From: an uncultured Veillonella sp.
GTDB taxonomy: Bacteria; Bacillota; Negativicutes; Veillonellales; Veillonellaceae
NCBI GenBank assembly: GCA_900544365.1
Contig: UQVF01000053.1
Coordinates: forward strand, 1-11,521
Reading direction: 5' to 3'
DNA length: 11,521 nucleotides
This document shows, in pieces, positions 1-6,279 of this stretch. The translations under genes and the position numbers were made by a program. The notes under the pieces are model-generated. The model saw only the letters and a list, made by a program, of their open reading frames with translations. It did no database searches and was not told where the DNA came from. Position 1 is the first letter of the stretch. Each line of letters opens with the position of its first letter.

Positions 1-163
1 GAACCCTCTTTTAAAGCTAGGCAGTTATTTTTCCAACAAAAACTTTACACCGTCACATGAGCGCTGCCACTGAAATTTTCTCACTGCCACTAGCACATAA
101 TGAAAAAGTGCGATTCATTCTATACGATGTCACGTTCAATTTTTTCTAATATAGAAAACACAA

Positions 164-232
164 GAAAAGCACGGTATGCCCCCGAACAAACATCATGAAA
201 TGCCGTTCAAGAGGAGGTATACCGTGCTCTTC
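164..232. repeat. Palindromic intergenic repeat, copy A
   Basis: An imperfect palindrome of about 69 bases. The outer arms 164-177 and 219-232 (GAAAAGCACGGTAT / ATACCGTGCTCTTC) pair over 14 positions with one mismatch. Pairing continues inward with a G-T wobble and several C-G pairs (179-183 with 213-217, one mismatch). The centre (188-207) is a 20-base block identical to the centre of copy B at 394-413. The outer arms are also shared with copy B. No target-site duplication is visible and no protein is encoded, so it resembles a REP/MITE-like or structured-RNA repeat. Function unknown. Confidence 0.7.
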
Positions 233-286
233 CCTCTCCTCTGAGCACCATCCGCCGAAACGTTATCACCCTATATACTTTTAGAG

Positions 287-348
287 AAATACGCCATAGA
301 CTTCCAAGAAGATATATTTGTATCTGCTATAAGAAGTCTGTGGCCTTT
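287..348 (+). terminator. Hairpin resembling a plus-strand terminator
   Basis: The arms 293-304 (GCCATAGACTTC) and 333-344 (GAAGTCTGTGGC) form a 12-base stem with one U-G wobble. A smaller inner stem is AGATA at 310-314 with TATCT at 321-325. On the plus strand the hairpin is followed by CTTTTG, only four T residues, so it would be a weak terminator. Its arms and flanks closely match, in the opposite orientation, the better terminator at 455-502 behind mrnC. It may end a plus-strand transcript entering from the left edge, or simply be a repeat copy. Confidence 0.35.
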
Positions 349-369
349 TGATGATTAGCCGAAGACCTA

Positions 370-438
370 GAAGAGCACGGCCTGTTCCTGAAGAAACATC
401 ATGAAATGCCGTTTCTGAAGGAATATGCCGTGCTCTTC
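370..438. repeat. Palindromic intergenic repeat, copy B
   Basis: Second copy of the palindromic repeat. The outer arms 370-381 and 427-438 (GAAGAGCACGGC / GCCGTGCTCTTC) are a perfect 12-base inverted repeat. Pairing then continues inward with few interruptions (383-389 with 419-425, then 392-397 with 411-416), leaving a loop of about 13 bases at 398-410. The whole element could thus fold into one long hairpin. It shares the outer arms and the 20-base centre (394-413) with copy A, about 206 bases away in the same orientation. The sequence between centre and arms has diverged while pairing is largely kept, which suggests that structure matters or that the copies are ancient. Confidence 0.72.
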
Positions 439-454
439 CATTCCACAGATTAAG

Positions 455-502
455 AAAACGCCACAGGCTTCAATACAAGTTAATTAATGAAAGCCTATGG
501 CG
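455..502 (-). terminator. Intrinsic terminator after mrnC
   Basis: Read on the minus strand, CGCCATAGGCTT (502-491) pairs with AAGCCTGTGGCG (470-459) over 12 bases with one U-G wobble and a loop of about 20 bases. It is followed directly by TTTTCTTA. It begins 15 bases beyond the mrnC stop codon, the expected position for the end of the radA-to-mrnC transcript. Confidence 0.75.
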
Positions 503-516
503 TATTTATATTCATG

Positions 517-975
517 CTACATACGTGACAACGTTTCAGCAAAAGCGAATTCCATGAGAGTAGTAAGCCTCTCTTCATCCCCTTTTCGGTAGGTATACCC
601 CAACAACGCCTCAAAGGCTGTACTCATGCGGTATTCCTGTACACTGGCACTTTTCGGTACATGTACATTACTATTGCGAGCCCGTTTTGCTACAAGCAAT
701 TCTTCTTTTGTTAATGAAGGTTCCAAAGCTAATAATACTTTCGCTTGTGCTTTTGCATTGATAAATGACGTCACTACATCATGAAGTATTTGTGTTTTTG
801 TAATGCCCGTTTCTACTACACGATTTCTGATAAATAAGGTATATACACCATCCCCAATATAAGCAAGCATAAGAGAGTCCTCTAAAGGACCCTCTCCATT
901 TGCTTCTACTTTCACTGAAGATTTTAATTTATCAATCGCCATAGATCGTAGCTGTTTGTATCGATTAAAGTTCAC
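517..975 (-). CDS. mrnC: Mini-ribonuclease 3 (Mini-III)
   Basis: Mini-III is a homodimeric RNase III-like nuclease without the double-stranded-RNA-binding domain. In Bacillus it trims the ends of 23S rRNA precursors. The 152-residue product carries the RNase III signature LAYIGDGVY (catalytic Asp42) and the second helix motif STAFEALLGY (Glu122). The segment AKAQAK and the KRARN block are also typical of the family. I chose the GTG at 975, which overlaps the cysS stop region by 11 bases, because GGTGG lies 7 bases upstream, suggesting translational coupling to cysS. Alternatives are TTG at 1023 (no ribosome binding site, long overlap) and ATG at 942 (141 residues, closer to the Bacillus length of about 143, but no clear site). 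It is the last gene of the cluster. Function is clear; the start is less certain. Confidence 0.92.
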   Translation of the reverse strand: MNFNRYKQLRSMAIDKLKSSVKVEANGEGPLEDSLMLAYIGDGVYTLFIRNRVVETGITKTQILHDVVTSFINAKAQAKVLLALEPSLTKEELLVAKRARNSNVHVPKSASVQEYRMSTAFEALLGYTYRKGDEERLTTLMEFAFAETLSRM

Positions 976-2413
976 GTTTTTTCCACCGTGCCCCTTGTGG
1001 AGAATCTTCGATGACAATTCCAATATTGGCTAATTCATCACGAATGGAGTCTGCAATGCCCCATTGTTTTTGATCACGAGCACATTGACGAATATTCAAG
1101 ATGACTTCCATTAATTGATTATATTCTTCGTTACTAGTTTCTTGACCTTTCCAGCCCTCTTCTAATAAACCTAGAATATCTAACATCATTTTAAAGATCT
1201 CTTTAACTTCACCAATAGTACTATGGCATACAGTGCCATCACAGCTTTGAACAGATTGGTAATAGATGTTAATTTCTTTTGCCAAACCATAGATTGGTGC
1301 TGTTGCTAACGCTGTATTGAAATCATCGCTCATAGCTGCTTCGAACTCTTCTTTATAGTTACGAGCATTTTTCAACAATTCTGCTGCTTCTAGTTCACAC
1401 AATCCTTCTGGACGACTTTCTAAGTACAGTAAGTTGTCAATCACGGTTTGGAATCGTTCAATAGCCTTAGTCGCTTCATCTAAGCGTTCATCACTGAAGT
1501 CCAATGGACTACGATAATGTGTGCTCAACAAGAAGAAACGCAATGCATCTGCACTATACTGCTCTAAAATGTCTTTCACCAAGAAGAAGTTGTTCAAAGA
1601 TTTACTCATTTTTTCTTGGTTAATCGTTATAAATCCATTATGCACCCAATAGCGTACAGCTGGATGGTGTTCGGAGCAACCTTCAGATTGGGCAATTTCA
1701 TTTTCATGGTGAGGGAAGATTAAGTCAGATCCACCACCGTGGAAGTCAAACTCTTCGCCCAAATATTTTTGACTCATGGCGGAACATTCAATGTGCCAAC
1801 CTGGACGACCTTGCCCCCAAGGGCTTTCCCAGAATGGTTCGCCTGGTTTTGCCGCTTTCCATAAAGCAAAGTCCATTGGATTTTCCTTACGGTCATCTAC
1901 ATCTACACGAGCACCAGCTTCCATATCGTCTAAAGTACGACCAGATAGCTTACCATAATGCTCAAATTTCTCTACACGATAGTACACATCACCATCTACT
2001 GCATAGGCATAGCCATTGTCGATTAATGTAGTGATCATGGAAATAATTTCTTCCATATGCGTAGACACACGAGGATATACATCGGCACGACGCACATGTA
2101 ATGCATCCATTACATCATAGTAGGCATCAATATAGCGATCGGAAATTACATTCCACGCTACCCCTTCACCATTAGATGTATTGATGATTTTGTCATCCAC
2201 ATCTGTAAAATTTTGGATATATGTTACTTTATAGCCTACATGGCTCAAATAACGACGGATGGTGTCCCAGGTCACGAAAGGACGTGCATTACCAATATGA
2301 GGATGATTATATGGTGTTACTCCGCATACATAGATGCTAACTTCCCCTTCTTTCACAGGTTGGAATACTGATTTTTCACGAGTCATCGTGTTGAAAACTG
2401 TCAGTTCTCTCAT
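965..2413 (-). CDS. cysS: Cysteinyl-tRNA synthetase
   Basis: This class I synthetase charges tRNA-Cys with cysteine in the cytoplasm. The 482-residue protein shows the HIGH-type motif HIGN (39-42) and KMSKS (268-272). It also has the zinc ligands expected of CysRS: Cys30 (YVCGVTPY), Cys210 (WHIECSAMS), His235 and Glu239 (FPHHENEIA). The FTDVDDKI block (69-76) is another family hallmark, and the C-terminal part fits the helical DALR-type anticodon-binding region. The start is ATG at 2413, because AAGGAGG lies 9 bases upstream. An in-frame ATG at 2437 would overlap the end of the gltX stop region without its own good site. The gap to gltX is 24 bases, and mrnC starts inside its 3' end. In Bacillus cysE lies between gltX and cysS; here it is absent. 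Confidence 0.97.
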   Translation of the reverse strand: MRELTVFNTMTREKSVFQPVKEGEVSIYVCGVTPYNHPHIGNARPFVTWDTIRRYLSHVGYKVTYIQNFTDVDDKIINTSNGEGVAWNVISDRYIDAYYDVMDALHVRRADVYPRVSTHMEEIISMITTLIDNGYAYAVDGDVYYRVEKFEHYGKLSGRTLDDMEAGARVDVDDRKENPMDFALWKAAKPGEPFWESPWGQGRPGWHIECSAMSQKYLGEEFDFHGGGSDLIFPHHENEIAQSEGCSEHHPAVRYWVHNGFITINQEKMSKSLNNFFLVKDILEQYSADALRFFLLSTHYRSPLDFSDERLDEATKAIERFQTVIDNLLYLESRPEGLCELEAAELLKNARNYKEEFEAAMSDDFNTALATAPIYGLAKEINIYYQSVQSCDGTVCHSTIGEVKEIFKMMLDILGLLEEGWKGQETSNEEYNQLMEVILNIRQCARDQKQWGIADSIRDELANIGIVIEDSPQGARWKKREL

Positions 2414-2437
2414 TAGAAATAGCCTCCTTGTATGCAC

Positions 2438-3877
2438 TTAGCCTAAACGGCGAAGTACTTTTTCTTTGCCAAATAAAGTAATAATATAATTCAAATCAGG
2501 ACCATGCATTTGACCTGTGGTAGCGATACGAATTGGCATAAATACAAATTTACCTTTTAAACCAGTTTCTTTCATAATCGCTTTGATTGCTGCTTTCACT
2601 GCATCTGGGGTAATCTCATCCATGGCTTCAATTTTTTCTTTGAAAGCCCCAATTACTGTTGGATACGATTCTTCAGCTTTCACAGCTGCAATCTCTTCTG
2701 CATGTTCTGCATCTTCTAGGATATCATTTTGGAAGAACATACCTACTTCATCTACGATTTGAGCACCATAACTAATATGGTCTTTCACACAAGTACAAAG
2801 CATTGTGAGCCATGCTTGTTCCTCTGCAGATGGGCTTTCACTAGCGTAGCCAGCTTTCACCAAATGAGGCAAGCATAATTCATACAATGCCTCTGGTGTC
2901 AATTGTTTCATATAGTTAAAGTTGATGTAATTCAATTTGTCGATGTCGAAGACAGCTGGATTTTTTGCCACTCGATCCATAGAGAATTTTTGACATAACT
3001 CTTCCTTAGTGAATAGTTCTTCCTCACCTTCAGGAGCCCAGCCAAGTAAGGCTAAGAAATTCACAATCGCTTCTGGTAAGTATCCCAACTCACGGTATTG
3101 TTCAACAGAAGTAGCACCATGTCGTTTACTCATTTTTTTGCCATCTTTACCCATGATCAAGGAAATATGACCAAATGTTGGCACATCCCAACCTAAGGCT
3201 TTGTAGATTACGATTTGACGTGGTGTGTTGGATAAATGCTCTTCCGCACGAATAACATGAGAAATACCCATTGTATGATCGTCCACTACTACGGCATAAT
3301 TATAGACAGGAATCCCATCGGATTTTACAATAACGAAATCACCAATACCATTCGATTCAAAGGATACGTGACCACGAACCATATCATCAAATGCTACTGT
3401 TTCATGCAATGGTACACGTAAACGGATGGTCGGTTTACGACCTTCAGCTTTGTAAGCTGTCTTTTGTTCTTCTGTTAAATGATGGCAATGGCCATTGTAT
3501 TTAGGCGTTTCACCACGACCTAATTGTTCTTCACGAACACTATCTAATTCTTCTTGGGAACAATAGCATTCGTAAGCATGACCAGATTCTAATAATTGTT
3601 GTGTTACTTTTTCGTAAATATCTAAACGTTCTGTTTGACGGTATGGACCTGCTTCGCCCCCTACGTCAACACCTTCATCCCAATCCATACCAAGCCACTT
3701 AAGAGCAGCTTTAATATTTTCTTCACTTTCACGAGTAGAACGAGCTTGGTCAGTATCTTCCACGCGCAATAAGAATGTACCTTGCTCCTTGCGAGCTAAT
3801 AAATAGTTAAATAATGCGGAGCGAGCTCCACCGATATGAAATGGACCGGTTGGACTCGGTGCAAAACGAACTTTCAT
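2438..3877 (-). CDS. gltX: Glutamyl-tRNA synthetase
   Basis: This class I synthetase attaches glutamate to tRNA-Glu. In bacteria that make Gln-tRNA by transamidation it also charges tRNA-Gln; the sequence alone does not settle whether that happens here. The 479-residue protein begins with the family signature RFAPSPTGPFHIGGARSAL, containing the HIGH-type motif at 14-17. It has KMSKR at 248-252 and a zinc motif of E. coli type: Cys104-x-Cys106 and Cys131-x-His133, the same spacing as the E. coli enzyme. The C-terminal third is the helical anticodon-binding domain of bacterial GluRS. Length is typical. Start ATG at 3877 has an AGAGGAG site 9 bases upstream that lies within the last codons of ispDF. 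Only 3 bases separate the two genes, so co-translation is likely. Confidence 0.97.
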   Translation of the reverse strand: MKVRFAPSPTGPFHIGGARSALFNYLLARKEQGTFLLRVEDTDQARSTRESEENIKAALKWLGMDWDEGVDVGGEAGPYRQTERLDIYEKVTQQLLESGHAYECYCSQEELDSVREEQLGRGETPKYNGHCHHLTEEQKTAYKAEGRKPTIRLRVPLHETVAFDDMVRGHVSFESNGIGDFVIVKSDGIPVYNYAVVVDDHTMGISHVIRAEEHLSNTPRQIVIYKALGWDVPTFGHISLIMGKDGKKMSKRHGATSVEQYRELGYLPEAIVNFLALLGWAPEGEEELFTKEELCQKFSMDRVAKNPAVFDIDKLNYINFNYMKQLTPEALYELCLPHLVKAGYASESPSAEEQAWLTMLCTCVKDHISYGAQIVDEVGMFFQNDILEDAEHAEEIAAVKAEESYPTVIGAFKEKIEAMDEITPDAVKAAIKAIMKETGLKGKFVFMPIRIATTGQMHGPDLNYIITLFGKEKVLRRLG

Positions 3878-3880
3878 GAG

Positions 3881-5047
3881 TTATAACTCCTCTCTTTCAT
3901 ACATTGAAACAACAGCTTGTGCGGCTATACCTTCTGTTCTTCCCAAGGCACCTAACCCTTCATTTGTCGTTGCTTTAATACTAATTCTACTAAGCGGGAT
4001 ACCTAAATCCGCACTTAGATTTTCTTTCATGTTTTCAATATGAGGCTTCAATTTAGGAGCTTCTGCAATGACCATGATATCTGCATTGTAGATTCCAAAA
4101 TTTGAGTCCTTTAATAATTGTACCACTTTTTCTAATAATAGCCTACTAGAAATCCCTTTGAAAGCATCATCTTCAGGGGGAAAATAATAGCCAATATCTC
4201 GCATGCCTGCAGCGCCTAGCATAGCATCCATAAGGGCATGAATCAACACATCCGCATCAGAATGCCCATCAGGACCAATAGGGCTATCAATAGATACTCC
4301 TCCTAATACACAAGGTCGTCCCTCTTTGAAACGGTGGATATCATAACCATAACCAATACGCATCATAGATTCTACTCCTAAATACTTCTTAGCAATTGCC
4401 ACATCTTCAGGGACTGTTAATTTAATATTTTTTCTATCCCCTTCCACAATGTGCACTGGGTTTCCTTGAAACTCTACTAAAGACACATCATCGGTTCCTT
4501 TATATCTGTGTTCTTCCACATATACATAAGCATCTAATAAAATAGCAGTTTGAAACCCTTGTGGCGTTTGCATTCCATATAATTCAGAACGTACTAATGT
4601 TTCTTCTACATATCCCTCTGCATTCACACGTTTTATCGTATCTACTACAGGAATGGCTGGCACTGCAGCTCCATATACTTTAGCCCCCTCAACCACTCGA
4701 TGAGCTAACTCCTTGTTCGCCAATGGTCTTGCACCATCATGCACTAATACAATCTCTGCTACATTCGATACTTGTGAAAGTCCAGCAGCTACAGAGTCTT
4801 GTCGTTCTGCACCGCCAATAACATATTGTACCATCCACGGTACCTGTATAGCTTCCACTTGTTCTTGAATAGCAAATTGATCTTGTTCCGATACAACCAC
4901 AATGACTTCTTCTAAGCCTTCCCATTGCTTCATGTGATGTAAATTCCATTGTAACACTGTATACTGTCCCAATGGCATACATACTTTATTCTCTGTATAG
5001 CCCATTCGGCGTCCTGCACCTGCAGCTAATAAGATACAACTGATCAT
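3881..5047 (-). CDS. ispDF: Fused IspD-IspF isoprenoid (MEP pathway) enzyme
   Basis: One 388-residue frame joins two MEP-pathway enzymes. Residues 1-226 are IspD (2-C-methyl-D-erythritol 4-phosphate cytidylyltransferase): the CTP-binding loop LAAGAGRRMG (7-16) with Lys21, VHDGARP (102-108) and KGTDDVSLVE (183-192). Residues 228-388 are IspF (MECDP synthase): DIHRF with metal ligands Asp236 and His238, GHSDAD (261-266), His270, and the end motif TNEGLGALGRTEG (361-373). The IspE step between them is not in the window. There is no linker: IspD runs straight into MMRIGYGYD, the normal N-terminus of a separate IspF. Start ATG at 5047 has AAAGGGAG upstream. The fusion is known in alpha- and epsilon-proteobacteria; in Bacillus-type clusters the two are usually separate neighbours, so this probably arose locally by loss of the ispD stop. 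Both active sites look intact. Confidence 0.95.
   Translation of the reverse strand: MISCILLAAGAGRRMGYTENKVCMPLGQYTVLQWNLHHMKQWEGLEEVIVVVSEQDQFAIQEQVEAIQVPWMVQYVIGGAERQDSVAAGLSQVSNVAEIVLVHDGARPLANKELAHRVVEGAKVYGAAVPAIPVVDTIKRVNAEGYVEETLVRSELYGMQTPQGFQTAILLDAYVYVEEHRYKGTDDVSLVEFQGNPVHIVEGDRKNIKLTVPEDVAIAKKYLGVESMMRIGYGYDIHRFKEGRPCVLGGVSIDSPIGPDGHSDADVLIHALMDAMLGAAGMRDIGYYFPPEDDAFKGISSRLLLEKVVQLLKDSNFGIYNADIMVIAEAPKLKPHIENMKENLSADLGIPLSRISIKATTNEGLGALGRTEGIAAQAVVSMYEREEL
4361..4380 (-). promoter_or_regulatory. Possible internal ribosome binding site before IspF
   Basis: On the minus strand TAGGAG (ending at 4375) lies 8 bases before two consecutive ATG codons (4366-4364 and 4363-4361) at residue 228 of the fused ispDF frame. 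Initiation here would give a free 161-residue IspF, the usual length of the stand-alone enzyme. The motif may be a remnant of the ancestral ispF start or still active. It also encodes Leu-Gly-Val, so chance cannot be excluded. Confidence 0.4.
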
Positions 5048-5059
5048 GGTACTCCCTTT

Positions 5060-6193
5060 CTAGGAATTTAGTTCCTCTACCCGGGCAAAAATCATTCGTC
5101 CCGCACTAGTTTGTAATACAGAAGTAACTACTACATTCACTGTTTGATCCACATAGTCTACACCATTTTCTACAACAATCATAGTACCATCATCTAAATA
5201 GGCAACTCCTTGATGCGGTTCTTTACCAGCTTTCATAATGCGTACTTGTAAGGTTTCACCGCTCATCATTTTCGGCTTAATCGCATTCGCTAAATCATTT
5301 AAATTCAACACCTCAACACCCTGCAAGGTAGCTACTTTATTAAGATTAAAATCATTAGTTATCAGTTTCCAATGTTTATCCATACTAAGGCGAATCAGTT
5401 TCAAGTCTACTTCTGACAGATCTTCATAGTCAACATCAATGATTTCCATAGAATTTGTTAATTTTTCACGCATTGTCTGTAATAAGTCTAACCCTCGTCT
5501 GCCTCGATTTCTTTTCATGGTATCCGCAGAATCAGACAATTTTTGTAATTCTTCTAGTACAAATACAGGCACTATGAAAGGGCCTTCTAAAAATCCCGTA
5601 TTCACAATATCTAAAATTCGACCATCTATGACAACCGATGTATCTAAGACCTTGGCAGAAGAAGTTCGGATTTCTTTTACTTTTGATTCTTTAGGTGTTC
5701 TACCCTTATTAAGTAATCCTCTAAACGTATAGGATACCGTAGCTTTATATAAGTCTGGCCCTTTATCCATCCCTAAACGAATGCCAATATAGCCCAATAC
5801 AGCACTAAGCGCGATAGGTAAGTATGAGCCAATAATTGGCACCCGCTCAAAAGCCACACCAATTAAATTAGCAATAATGAGTCCAAATAATAATCCTATC
5901 GTGCCAGCCACTAGTTGTTGACTAGGAACCCGACTTAAAATACGTTCAATTTGTTTTGCTACACTTAAGCCTAAGCGTAAAATATACTGGGACACTAAAT
6001 AGCCAATAATCGCCGCTACTAAAATACTTATGGTATAGTACAATATCATAATGACAGATATCCCAAATACGCCCATTTGTAGCATCTTTTCATCCCATAC
6101 AGATACCATAAGCGTTGACAGTGCATCCGCACCGACGTATCCCATACTACCAAATAAGATAGCAATAGCATAGCGCAATAATTTATAGATCAT
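5060..6193 (-). CDS. Membrane PIN/TRAM-domain protein (YacL type)
   Basis: A homologue of Bacillus YacL, a membrane protein with a cytoplasmic PIN nuclease-like fold and a TRAM domain. The exact substrate is not established, so RNA binding or cleavage is inferred from the domains. In 377 residues there are four predicted membrane helices (about 6-28, 42-68, 95-115, 121-141). A PIN domain at about 181-305 keeps its acidic residues: Asp184 in LDTSVVIDGR, Glu214/215 in FVLEEL and Asp281 in ITNDFNLNK. A TRAM beta-barrel follows at about 310-372 (GVAYLDDGTMIVVENG). Start ATG at 6193 has an exceptionally strong site, AAGGAGGAGGTGA, about 4-7 bases upstream. It lies 12 bases before ispDF. The same yacL-ispD neighbourhood occurs in Bacillus, but disA, which there sits between radA and yacL, is missing. 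Confidence 0.93.
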   Translation of the reverse strand: MIYKLLRYAIAILFGSMGYVGADALSTLMVSVWDEKMLQMGVFGISVIMILYYTISILVAAIIGYLVSQYILRLGLSVAKQIERILSRVPSQQLVAGTIGLLFGLIIANLIGVAFERVPIIGSYLPIALSAVLGYIGIRLGMDKGPDLYKATVSYTFRGLLNKGRTPKESKVKEIRTSSAKVLDTSVVIDGRILDIVNTGFLEGPFIVPVFVLEELQKLSDSADTMKRNRGRRGLDLLQTMREKLTNSMEIIDVDYEDLSEVDLKLIRLSMDKHWKLITNDFNLNKVATLQGVEVLNLNDLANAIKPKMMSGETLQVRIMKAGKEPHQGVAYLDDGTMIVVENGVDYVDQTVNVVVTSVLQTSAGRMIFARVEELNS

Positions 6194-6279
6194 ATGGTCA
6201 CCTCCTCCTTTTTATAAAAGTATACTATACCTATCTGTGATTCTCATGAATGAATCATAAAAAAACTCAGCAAATAGGT
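6194..6279 (-). promoter_or_regulatory. radA-yacL spacer with dyad and weak promoter
   Basis: This is the widest gap inside the cluster (86 bases). It holds a T7 run on the minus strand (6265-6259) without a convincing hairpin before it. A 6-base inverted repeat TGATTC/GAATCA follows (6238-6243 and 6252-6257, 8-base loop). Possible -10 boxes TATAGT (6224-6229) and TATACT (6219-6224) lie just downstream, then the strong yacL ribosome site. No good -35 is present (best TTCATT, 19 bases away), so promoter activity for the yacL-to-mrnC part is only a possibility. Confidence 0.3.

Larger units (their letters stand above)
1..516. other. Intergenic region with palindromic repeats
   Basis: No gene can be supported here. 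The stretch holds two related imperfect palindromes (164-232 and 370-438) and two related hairpins (287-348 and 455-502), annotated separately. Bases 1-160 contain only short frames. One plus-strand frame is open from the left edge to a TGA at 58-60 (19 codons) and could be the tail of a plus-strand gene, but it is too short to judge. An 8-base direct repeat CTGCCACT occurs at 64-71 and 84-91. No tRNA, CRISPR array or clear promoter was seen. The region marks the end of the minus-strand housekeeping cluster. Confidence 0.7.

Noticed and set aside
1..60. Plus-strand frame open from the left edge, 19 codons to a TGA, possible gene tail
   Set aside because: Too short to distinguish from chance; no motif, and no hairpin follows it closely. 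Mentioned only as a hint of a convergent neighbour.
53..118. Minus-strand ATG frame of 21 codons
   Set aside because: No ribosome binding site and no recognisable sequence; overlaps the direct repeat CTGCCACT, which explains its composition.
212..247. AGGAGG followed by GTG and a 7-codon frame within palindrome A
   Set aside because: The purine run is one strand of the palindrome arm, copy B does not keep it, and the frame is only seven codons long.
2414..2437. Longer cysS start at ATG 2437
   Set aside because: The extra residues lie over the AAGGAGG site that serves the ATG at 2413, and family proteins begin near the latter.
1776..2762. Plus-strand open frames antisense to cysS and gltX (and similar ones opposite the other genes)
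   Set aside because: They mirror strongly supported coding sequences, have no ribosome sites of note and give low-complexity products without family motifs.
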